Origin: CAZTZL01 sp964537715
Lineage (GTDB): Bacteria > Zhuqueibacterota > QNDG01 > DSAB01
NCBI GenBank assembly: GCA_964537715.1
Contig: CAZIAH010000005.1
Location: 7,562-71,561, forward strand
Direction: 5' to 3'
Length of the DNA: 64,000 nt
A program made the translations under genes and the position numbers. Positions 36,146 to 44,468 of this stretch are shown here, in pieces (the first letter of the stretch is position 1; every line of letters begins with the position of its first letter). The notes below the pieces were generated by a model. The model saw nothing but the letters and a program-made list of their open reading frames with translations. It was not told where the DNA came from and did no database searches.

Positions 36146-36880
36146 TTAGTTACTGCCAAAAAAACGGGCATATAATTTATCAACTTCGTCTTTACCAATG
36201 GGCACCAGATTCCCGATTGACTGCATATCAATAATCGAACGGACAATAAAATCAGTCACTTCAAGCTGGTCAAAAGCTTCCAAGATGCTACCGCCGGCCA
36301 ACAAAATACATTCATTTTTAATAAGCAGCACCGAGTTATTGTGTGAGATGATATCAACAATTTCCTTGCGCAACTCACGTTCACGGCTGGAATGTTTTTC
36401 TATTTCAAATTCCGGCAACCTGTCTTGGCGATGATCAAAAAAAGTGTTGGCGATATTTTCGCCAAGTTGTTCACTGGAGGGCAAAGCATAAGGCGCATAG
36501 CCGACTTTACCACAAATATGGTTTGCTTGTGGGATAATATTTGTGTCGGAAATTTGGCGCATAATACTGAAGGAAACCAATGCTGGTGAATGCGCATGAA
36601 CAATTGCATTAAGATCGGGCCGTTTCTTATAAATCCAACAGTGAAAAGGATACTCTGACGAAACCTTGTTTTTTCCGACCACCGTTCCGTCTTTTTTTAC
36701 ACACATGATATCTGACGGCTGCAATTTTCCCTTATCGATACCGGCGGGTGTAATCCAGGTATCGCCATTTTCATCGCGAATGGAAAAATTTCCCCCGTAA
36801 AGCGTCGTCATGCCGTTGTTATAAATGCGATTCATGAAGTGCACAATCTGATCGCGCGGATGTAAAAGATATAATTTCAT
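36146..36880 (-). CDS. rhaD: class II aldolase, probable L-rhamnulose-1-phosphate aldolase
   Basis: Zinc-dependent class II aldolase of the fuculose/rhamnulose-1-phosphate type, 244 residues. Visible signatures are YGGNFSIRDENGDTWITPAGIDKG (phosphate-binding part), SSEYPFH (catalytic Glu) and the zinc-binding NAIVHAHSPALV histidines, with a later third-histidine candidate (QANHICG). It would split L-rhamnulose 1-phosphate into DHAP and L-lactaldehyde. Overlap of the start with the rhamnulokinase stop (ATGA) supports rhamnulose as substrate; fuculose- or ribulose-type aldolases look alike, so the name rests partly on context. The following lutABC genes would handle lactate made from the lactaldehyde. 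Confidence 0.85.
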   Translation of the reverse strand: MKLYLLHPRDQIVHFMNRIYNNGMTTLYGGNFSIRDENGDTWITPAGIDKGKLQPSDIMCVKKDGTVVGKNKVSSEYPFHCWIYKKRPDLNAIVHAHSPALVSFSIMRQISDTNIIPQANHICGKVGYAPYALPSSEQLGENIANTFFDHRQDRLPEFEIEKHSSRERELRKEIVDIISHNNSVLLIKNECILLAGGSILEAFDQLEVTDFIVRSIIDMQSIGNLVPIGKDEVDKLYARFFGSN

Positions 36881-38307
36881 AATGTCTGATATTTCCGATA
36901 AGCTGCTTCCCAGTCTGCCTGTTCCGCAGGTTGATATTGTTCAATTTCAACCAATTGGCTTACAAGTTTACGGCCTTCATCGAGGTTTTTAATTTCTCCC
37001 AGGCTGATCAACTGAACCAAAGCATTCCCCATCACTGTTGCCTCCACCGGACCTGCCTGGACTGGCAAACCGGTCGCATTGGCGGTCATCTGGTTTAATA
37101 ATTTGTTTTGTGTGCCTCCGCCAACAATATGTAAAACATCAATTTGTTTGGCTGCTACACTTTTTACTTTATCCAGAACTTCGCGGTAAGCCAGAGCCAG
37201 GATTTCCAATGCGCAACGAATGATCTCCCCTTCCGATTCAGGAACAGGTTGTTTGCTTTCCCGGCAGATGGTTCGGATGATTTCCGGGTGGTCGCCCGGT
37301 GCCAGCAAGCGTTCACCATTGGGATTGATAATCGATTTTAATGGAGTAGCCTGTTCCGCAAGCTTGGTTAACTCTGCATAGGAATACGATTTTCCTTTTT
37401 CCTGCCAGGTCTTGCGGCACTGTTGCACAATCCACAAACCAACCACGTTTTTGAGCAAACGGAAGGTATTATTCACACCACCTTCGTTGGTGATATTGGC
37501 TTGCAAAGCACTTTCGTTGATGACCGGAGTCTTACTTTCAATCCCGACCAGGCTCCAGGTGCCGCTGCTGATATAAGCAAAATTTGGAGTTTTCGCAGGC
37601 ACGGACGTCACCGCGCTGCCTGTGTCGTGACAAGCCGGTGCAATGACCGGGATACCATCGTATTCACCAATTTTTGTTCCCGGCATAACAATTTCCGGAA
37701 AAATATCTTTGGGGATCCCCAAGGCTGTTATTAGCTCATAGTCCCAGTTTTTCGCGATAGGATTGTACAACTGCGTCGTTGTCGCATTGCTGAACTCGCA
37801 GATTTTATTTCCGGTGAACCAAAAGTTTAACAAATCCGGGATTGTCAGGAAGGTTTTCGCTGCGGATAAATGAGCGGAATGCTGCACAACAAGGCTTTTC
37901 AATTGGTAGATCGTGTTAAATGGCAAAAACTGTATGCCTGTTTTTTTAAACACTTCGGCTTTGGGAACCGAAGCAAAAACTTTATCCATCATGCCATCGT
38001 TTCGTGTATCGCGGTAATGGACCGGAATTCCCAGCAAATCGCCTTTTTCGTCGAGCAAGGCAAAATCTATGCCCCAGGTATCAACTCCCAACGATGCCGG
38101 TTTGTATTTCTTGCCTTTTTCAACACCGGTTAAAATATCATGCCAGAGTTGCAGGATGTTCCAGTGCAATGTTCCATTCAGCATCACGGGAATATTAGAG
38201 AAGCGATGCAGTTCTTCAATTTGCAGGGAATTGCTGTCGAAATGAACAGCCATTACCCGGCCTGATTCAGCACCAAGATCTATTGCTAATACTGTTTTCT
38301 TCTTCAT
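36877..38307 (-). CDS. rhaB: rhamnulokinase
   Basis: FGGY-family kinase of 476 residues. It begins VLAIDLGAESGRVMAV, the rhamnulokinase variant of the phosphate-1 motif, and contains SLGVDTWGIDFALLDEKG, YRDTRNDGM, ACHDTGSAVTSVPA, AYISSGTWSLVG and the C-terminal ATP site VGGGTQNKLLNQM with AGPVEATVMGNALVQL. It phosphorylates L-rhamnulose in the cytoplasm. It opens the rhaB-rhaD-lutABC-permease run; 134 bases separate it from the PL11 gene upstream, containing a GCGATCGC palindrome but no promoter I can name with confidence. Length is normal for the family. Confidence 0.95.
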   Translation of the reverse strand: MKKKTVLAIDLGAESGRVMAVHFDSNSLQIEELHRFSNIPVMLNGTLHWNILQLWHDILTGVEKGKKYKPASLGVDTWGIDFALLDEKGDLLGIPVHYRDTRNDGMMDKVFASVPKAEVFKKTGIQFLPFNTIYQLKSLVVQHSAHLSAAKTFLTIPDLLNFWFTGNKICEFSNATTTQLYNPIAKNWDYELITALGIPKDIFPEIVMPGTKIGEYDGIPVIAPACHDTGSAVTSVPAKTPNFAYISSGTWSLVGIESKTPVINESALQANITNEGGVNNTFRLLKNVVGLWIVQQCRKTWQEKGKSYSYAELTKLAEQATPLKSIINPNGERLLAPGDHPEIIRTICRESKQPVPESEGEIIRCALEILALAYREVLDKVKSVAAKQIDVLHIVGGGTQNKLLNQMTANATGLPVQAGPVEATVMGNALVQLISLGEIKNLDEGRKLVSQLVEIEQYQPAEQADWEAAYRKYQTL

Positions 38308-38441
38308 TTTTTCTCAAAATTATATGATTTAAGGTTCATCAAATAGATTGCTACACCTGTCACAAACGGACGCGCTATGACAATTTCCGCTCACTGCGAT
38401 CGCGATAATATCGCAAATTTTTGACGCCATTCTTCTAAAAG

Positions 38442-41400
38442 TCATCGAATCAGCGCCATTTTTCTGGTTTTATTAAAATAGCCGGTTTTTATTGTATAAA
38501 AGTAAATACCTGACGGCAAGTTTTTCATATCAAAAGTAAAATGATGCGCACCGGCTGGAATTTCTTCATTTATAAGCGTCTGAACTTCTTCACCAAGTAC
38601 ATTATAGATCGATAATTTTACATGATCCTTTTTTGGTAAATCATAACGAATCGTTGTGGACGGATTAAATGGATTGGGAAAGTTTTGATATAACTGAAAT
38701 TCAGTTGGAATACTATTATTGTTATCCGCAATTTCAATACCGGTTAAGGGCTCTGGCAAGATTGTTATTTCATCCAGGTTACCGAAATCATTTCCGGTAG
38801 CTGCAAAGCTGATCGTATTGTCATAACCCGTATTCAGAGTGACGCCAACGCTGTCATACACCCAATTTGTCCATTCACCTGTGCCTTGCATAGTTAAGTT
38901 TTGCGTTGTGCCATTCACAACTAAATTTCCAGTCCGGTTGGCATCACCTAAGGCGTATCGGAAAACCAGCGTACGCTCACCGCCACCGAAACCGGGCATA
39001 TTGGTAAATTGGACGGCACTGTTACTGCTATTGGCTTCAAAGTTGGTAAAAGCAGTCCCGTGATAACCCAAATGATTATTTTCAACATATACGGTGCCAA
39101 TGAGGGTGGCGTCTTCAGACTGAAATGTGAAATATAACCAGGGTCTGATACTTTGTATAGCAGTTGGGAATGATTCAATTTCACTTGTATCTGTGACGCT
39201 AAGTGTATAATAATATGTTCTTCCATATGTTAGGCCATCGTCAATATATGTATTCAAACTTTTATCCTGAGTATTAATTAATTCAAAGTCCATTCCACCT
39301 GTTTCGGAACGATAAATATTGACAGTGGAAATATTTTCGAAATCCTGAGTGTCCCAAATCAATATGATAGAATTTGTGTCATACCGGTAAGAAACACCGG
39401 TAGGAGTAGCTGGACGAATCGTAGGTGTTGCCTGTACGATATTAGAGTAGACAGACTCATTGTTTTCAATATCATAAGCCGTCACAGCGTAATAATAGGT
39501 AGAATCGTTTGTAACGTTTGTATCCAGATAGGCGATAGCGGTTCCGACATCACTTAACAATGAAAGACTGTCCGCACTCTTTCCGCGATAAAGCCTGTAT
39601 CCAGCCAGATCCAAATCTGAATTTTCGTCCCATTCAATTTGAACAGTATCATCCCAGGCCTGCGTTCGAATGTTCATAGGCTTTGATGGCGGCCTCAAAC
39701 TATCGGGAATGAACATACCAAATCCCAAATAAAATGATGTATGGGGAGGCTGGTTATAACTATCGTTCTGCCAGGCAATGCCTAACCTGTATACCGGATC
39801 ATGCATCAGGGTTTTGATGCGATACTCTGTCAAATCAGTTGTAGTATAAATACGCAGATTATTATTGTCCTCTGTTCGCCAAATCACCTCTTCACGCCAG
39901 TCGCCAAAAAGATCCGCCTGCAAGCACGGATTAGCTTTTGTGTCGTTATTGGATGAACAACCATTTGCAAGAAGCAAAATACCGCCGCCATATTTACGGA
40001 TATTTGTGGCATCAAGTAGCTCCCGGCCAAGATCGCCATCCCACCACACAACATGGTTGGTTGATGACGGAACGGGCCCAACATATTCATTGTTCGCGCT
40101 TCTTAAACCATCGGTCCAGCCCCAGCATTCCATGCCAAAAAAACCTTCAACCAGATCACCGGCCGTTGCTCGTTTACCATCGGCATTGGCCGTTAACCAG
40201 AGAACTTCTCCGGTACGGGCATCAACCAGGCCTGATCCAGGTCCGCTTCCTTCAAAACAACCCCATTTTTCCAATCCAGGTCTATCAGGGAGTATATCCG
40301 CTAAATGCATAGCGTCGCCTGTTTGTTTTCCGATGGCGCTTCTCAGTGTCCAAAGTCCGGTCCCGTCATCATCAATGGCACAGTTTCCATAAATGATCTC
40401 ATCTTTATTGTCGCCATCCACATCAGCTACACTTAGGTTATGACTCCCCATTCCTGCCCAATTGGGATATCCTTCAGTGCTTTTAAAATGCCATCGCTTG
40501 ACCAGTTCGCCATCAATCAAATCCCAGGCAGCAATTTCTATTTTTTCATAGATACCTCTTGCCCAAATAAAGCTTGGATTTTCACTGCCTAAATAAAGTA
40601 CTGCGGCAAGAAAACGGTCCACACGGTTACCCCATGAATCTCCCCAGGAGCTTACACTGCCCCTCGCAGGCTCAAGATTGGTGGTAATCATTTCTGTACC
40701 ATCTGTACCATTAAAAACAGTCAGGTATTCCGGCCCGGTGAGAATACGGCCGGTACCGTTTCTGTAATCAGCCGAATGATCAGCGCTGTCAGCGGGACCG
40801 GTACTGATAAATTCCCCTGTACCATCTTTCGTACCGGGTGCCGTTCGGCACACAACTTCCGCTTTCCCATCTCCATTAAGATCATACACCATAAACGGGG
40901 TGTAATGGGCGCCGGCTCTGATATTAACTCCCAGATCGAGACGCCATAAAAGTGTGCCGTCCATTTCAAGCCCATCCATGATAATATCACCGGTATGTCC
41001 GTCATGTGCATTATCCTTTGAATTGGATGGGTCCCACTTTAGAACAATTTCATATTCTCCATCACCATCCAAATCTCCGACGCTGCAATCGTTGGGACTG
41101 TAAGAATAGGATACGTCATCAGGTGTTGTTCCCCCTGCCGGCCTTTGCAAGGGGATAGTCAGATAGTTTTGTTGCCAGGGATAGACTATTTTTGACAAAT
41201 CCTGCTCAACGCCATCCAGAACGCTGACTACAAAATATTGATCAGAGACCGTTCCGGTACTGTCCAGGAAATTTGTAGAAGCTGTAATTGGTTCTGTATT
41301 AATCCTTTCCTGTCCACGATAAATATTGAAAGCAATCGTATCCGGATCTGTTGCCAGCAGCCTCCATCCAATGTAAACTCCGCCCTCTGTTGCGACAGCG

Positions 41401-41504
41401 ACCAATCCGCGGTTCAATTCTTCTATCTGATATTGAGCATTTGCTACACCAAAAAATAGCAGGCATAATGCTAAAATAGAAAAGAATGATTTTGCTGGTT
41501 TCAT
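38442..41504 (-). CDS. PL11 rhamnogalacturonan lyase with FnIII, CBM35-like and sorting domains
   Basis: Signal peptide (MKPAKSFFSILALC... to VANAQ), then the PL11 catalytic beta-propeller opening RGLVAVATEGGVYIGWRLL and calcium-binding blades with DLDGDGEYEIVLKWDP, DLNGDGKAEVVCRTAPG and DVDGDNKDEIIYG. It cleaves the alternating rhamnose-galacturonate backbone by beta-elimination. After about residue 620 come two fibronectin type III domains, a CBM35-like domain (FQSEDATLIGTVYV ... GNLVVNG) and a FlgD-like tail with NFPNPFNPSTTIRYDLP. I take the ATG at 41504; the frame extends to a TTG at 41522. This large surface enzyme is probably the main endo-acting lyase of the locus. Confidence 0.93.
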   Translation of the reverse strand: MKPAKSFFSILALCLLFFGVANAQYQIEELNRGLVAVATEGGVYIGWRLLATDPDTIAFNIYRGQERINTEPITASTNFLDSTGTVSDQYFVVSVLDGVEQDLSKIVYPWQQNYLTIPLQRPAGGTTPDDVSYSYSPNDCSVGDLDGDGEYEIVLKWDPSNSKDNAHDGHTGDIIMDGLEMDGTLLWRLDLGVNIRAGAHYTPFMVYDLNGDGKAEVVCRTAPGTKDGTGEFISTGPADSADHSADYRNGTGRILTGPEYLTVFNGTDGTEMITTNLEPARGSVSSWGDSWGNRVDRFLAAVLYLGSENPSFIWARGIYEKIEIAAWDLIDGELVKRWHFKSTEGYPNWAGMGSHNLSVADVDGDNKDEIIYGNCAIDDDGTGLWTLRSAIGKQTGDAMHLADILPDRPGLEKWGCFEGSGPGSGLVDARTGEVLWLTANADGKRATAGDLVEGFFGMECWGWTDGLRSANNEYVGPVPSSTNHVVWWDGDLGRELLDATNIRKYGGGILLLANGCSSNNDTKANPCLQADLFGDWREEVIWRTEDNNNLRIYTTTDLTEYRIKTLMHDPVYRLGIAWQNDSYNQPPHTSFYLGFGMFIPDSLRPPSKPMNIRTQAWDDTVQIEWDENSDLDLAGYRLYRGKSADSLSLLSDVGTAIAYLDTNVTNDSTYYYAVTAYDIENNESVYSNIVQATPTIRPATPTGVSYRYDTNSIILIWDTQDFENISTVNIYRSETGGMDFELINTQDKSLNTYIDDGLTYGRTYYYTLSVTDTSEIESFPTAIQSIRPWLYFTFQSEDATLIGTVYVENNHLGYHGTAFTNFEANSSNSAVQFTNMPGFGGGERTLVFRYALGDANRTGNLVVNGTTQNLTMQGTGEWTNWVYDSVGVTLNTGYDNTISFAATGNDFGNLDEITILPEPLTGIEIADNNNSIPTEFQLYQNFPNPFNPSTTIRYDLPKKDHVKLSIYNVLGEEVQTLINEEIPAGAHHFTFDMKNLPSGIYFYTIKTGYFNKTRKMALIR

Positions 41505-41552
41505 AACTCTCTGCATTCTCAAATTTTCAAGCTACTGTTGCTTTTGTATCTG

Positions 41553-44468
41553 CTACTCAACCTGCGTTGATTCCGGCCCGGTATATGAATCTTTCAGGCC
41601 ACCTAAATCAATGACAATCTTTTGAATGACAATCCCCTGAGTTCGCCCCATGATTTTTAATGTATGCTTACCCGTTGAGGGTAAATAGATTTCTGACGCA
41701 CTGATCGTACAATTTCTCAGGACATTCTGTTTCCACTCATCCGAATATTCGGGGGCTGAAATATCAGGAATGAAAATTAATCCGTCGTCGATGGTGAATG
41801 CGTATGTTGCATGCTCCAGTGGATTTAATCGGAATATCGGGAGTGCATATACATAAACATGCGCTGTGCCAGAATTGAATGTGTAAAAATCGTACTCAGA
41901 GCTGACATCGATGGATGCTTGTGGATTTAGAATACGAGTTTTGGGATCACCGAATTGTATTGATTTGTTTTCAATGCCAAGTCCGTCAATAACAAGGAGC
42001 GGTACTTCTTTACTATCTGTCTTTCGACGGAAATCAGCAGCGGGAATAGAAATGGTTCCATTCTGCTCCACAAACAGCCCTTTTAAATCGTCATGAGTAA
42101 TATGTTCAGGTTTAAAGGTCGACACAATAACCTGCTTTTTTTCATCACCCGAAGCAAATTCGATTTCACCAAAAACATATTTACCCGCAGGACGTTTATC
42201 CCAATCAACAGACACAAAAATCCGTTGCTCGGATGGCGTTTCACCCGATGTTTGACTTAATGCGATCCATGCATCTGCAGAATTGATATACCACTTTAAA
42301 ACGTCGCCTCCCTTATTTACAACATCAATATAATAGGCCTTTGGGGCATACGAATTAAAGGTTGGCAATACGGAAAATGGTGTGGGAGCGAAGCTGTTCT
42401 GTTCGTCACCTTCGGCACAAATGCCAAGCACTGGCTCATGCGGCAGTGTTATTGTGGAGACAGGCGGCATCCGGTGCACAGAAGAATGCCAGCCTTGTTT
42501 CAATGACATCATTCCATTCCACTTACCATTTAAAAGTGCATTGTATTGGTCGGTAATCAATTGAAGACTATCTTGATATGCTTGTGTTAATTCTGCAAGT
42601 TCATTTGTAATGGCCCGACCTTGTTTCGTGTACAAGCGGTTCTGCTGGGCGGTTAACATTTTTTTGTTCATTAAAGCTGCGGCTCTAACCGGATAGTATA
42701 CCAACTGGAAAAACGCCGGTTTTAAAGCAGCTGGCAGCTCCGCCAACATTCGGCTTGCTCTGCGTGCGATGGTGTCATAGGAATGAAGTCTTTTCTCCGC
42801 TTCATGAAATTGAAAAAACGAAAAATCGGTATCGACGATGATTTCGGTATTTGCTTGTGGGCTATTCCATTCGTATCCCCAGCCCATATACTCGGGTTTA
42901 CGGATAAATGCCAGGTGATTGAAATTATCCCAGATGTCCTGAAGTTCACGTTCATACTGATTGCCCACCATTTGAGCACACCAATGGGCATGATATTTAT
43001 TCACGACATCGTAATCAAATTTATCTATATCCCATGCCATATCCAGAAATAAATTCATTGAATATTCACACGCTTTAATGTCACCCACATTTACCACCCA
43101 GACACGATCGGCTCCGGTACGATATGCTTTGCTCAATTCTTCATACATAAATGCAGGGGATGTGGTACTCATCCACAGGTAATTGTGCGGCGAACCAAGA
43201 TATGAGACATGATAATAAACACCAGCGCGCCCAGATCGTTTTTGCTCGTCGGGTGTGCTCAATCGCTTTATATATCCATAATTGTCATCCGGCCAAACCA
43301 GGGTTACGTCATCGGGAACCTTAACGCCTTGCTCATATAGCTCCATCACCTCTTTGTATGGTATTAGTACCTGCGGTATGGATTCGAGTGGGGCGTTGAT
43401 ATATTTTTTTAGAATTGCGCGTTGGTCGGCAATGGCATGTTCCAGATTGAGCACCTTCTCACCCAATGTAAGGTCCCCAATCATTGCTGCATCATGCAGG
43501 CCCCGCAAAGCTAAGGTATAAACATTTTCGAAAGCGGCATTGGATTTTACGCGTTGTTCCAACTGTTTCAATATTCCGGCTTTATTCGTTTTATAGTTCC
43601 ATTCGCCCATTGTTTTCTTGTCCCATTCACTCGCGTTATTGAACAACAGAGGTTCGCAATGGGATGATCCCATGACAATGGCAAAACTATCAGCAACCAT
43701 TTTATTGGTGGGATATTTATTGAATGCGCCGCTGCATTCATGCATCGCGGGCCAGAGATAATTGGCTTTCAAGCGCAACAGGAGTTCACATACTTTTGCG
43801 TATGTTTTGGGGCCAATGTCATTCAGAGTTGGATCCATTAATTTCGACGCCCAGGGTTTCATTCCCCAATCTTCGTCATTAATGAAAACACCCCGATATT
43901 TAACTGATGGTGCTTTGGAGATATAATAGGGTGTATTTACATAAGCAGATTCACGTTTCTGAGCAGGCACATCGGCCCACCAATACCAGGGTGATACACC
44001 CAATGCTTCTGAAATTGAAAAAACACCATAAGCTGTACCACGGCGATCACTGCCGGCAATGACTAACGCCTTTTTTACAGAGGGAAAAGGGTTATCAACA
44101 CTTTGAATGATAAATCGTTCCCACTTCGATAGAATGGGATCGACGTCTATTTTGTGCAATTGGATTAACGTGTCGATTAGCTGACTATGACCGATCGTAC
44201 CAATTAATACAACATTATTCCCAAATAAATTTTTAGATGTCGTCAAGGTTGCCTTCTTGCCGGTCATTTGCTCAATATCCTGAACGAAGAAAACCGCCAC
44301 TTTTTTAACCACTGCATAATCCGCAGGATCATAATATACATTACACACTTTTGTACCATTGCATATAGGAAATACACGCTTTCCATGATCAGGTTGATTG
44401 TCGATTTTTATTTGTGAAAACACAATTTGCGGTATTAGAACTATGCCTAATAGCAAACTTTTTCTCAT
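41553..44468 (-). CDS. GH115 alpha-glucuronidase
   Basis: Exported 971-residue protein matching family GH115, whose members remove alpha-1,2-linked (4-O-methyl)glucuronate from polymeric substrates such as xylan. Typical parts are KWERFIIQSVDNP, LVIAGSDRRGTAYGVFSISEALGVSPWYWWADVP, YRGVFINDEDWGMKPWA, RLKANYLWPAMHECSGAFN, VWPDDNYGYIKRLS and YYHVSYLGSPHNYLWMSTTSP. The C-terminal third forms the accessory domains usual in the family. Residues 1-18 are the signal peptide. The start overlaps the preceding GH2 stop by 4 bases. No xylanase is nearby, so glucuronate on pectic or arabinogalactan side chains is the likelier target (inference). Confidence 0.92.
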   Translation of the reverse strand: MRKSLLLGIVLIPQIVFSQIKIDNQPDHGKRVFPICNGTKVCNVYYDPADYAVVKKVAVFFVQDIEQMTGKKATLTTSKNLFGNNVVLIGTIGHSQLIDTLIQLHKIDVDPILSKWERFIIQSVDNPFPSVKKALVIAGSDRRGTAYGVFSISEALGVSPWYWWADVPAQKRESAYVNTPYYISKAPSVKYRGVFINDEDWGMKPWASKLMDPTLNDIGPKTYAKVCELLLRLKANYLWPAMHECSGAFNKYPTNKMVADSFAIVMGSSHCEPLLFNNASEWDKKTMGEWNYKTNKAGILKQLEQRVKSNAAFENVYTLALRGLHDAAMIGDLTLGEKVLNLEHAIADQRAILKKYINAPLESIPQVLIPYKEVMELYEQGVKVPDDVTLVWPDDNYGYIKRLSTPDEQKRSGRAGVYYHVSYLGSPHNYLWMSTTSPAFMYEELSKAYRTGADRVWVVNVGDIKACEYSMNLFLDMAWDIDKFDYDVVNKYHAHWCAQMVGNQYERELQDIWDNFNHLAFIRKPEYMGWGYEWNSPQANTEIIVDTDFSFFQFHEAEKRLHSYDTIARRASRMLAELPAALKPAFFQLVYYPVRAAALMNKKMLTAQQNRLYTKQGRAITNELAELTQAYQDSLQLITDQYNALLNGKWNGMMSLKQGWHSSVHRMPPVSTITLPHEPVLGICAEGDEQNSFAPTPFSVLPTFNSYAPKAYYIDVVNKGGDVLKWYINSADAWIALSQTSGETPSEQRIFVSVDWDKRPAGKYVFGEIEFASGDEKKQVIVSTFKPEHITHDDLKGLFVEQNGTISIPAADFRRKTDSKEVPLLVIDGLGIENKSIQFGDPKTRILNPQASIDVSSEYDFYTFNSGTAHVYVYALPIFRLNPLEHATYAFTIDDGLIFIPDISAPEYSDEWKQNVLRNCTISASEIYLPSTGKHTLKIMGRTQGIVIQKIVIDLGGLKDSYTGPESTQVE

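Noticed and set aside
38380..38410. GCGATCGC palindrome before rhaB as an operator
   Set aside because: Short, not next to a recognisable promoter, and without the flanking symmetry of the other operator candidates.
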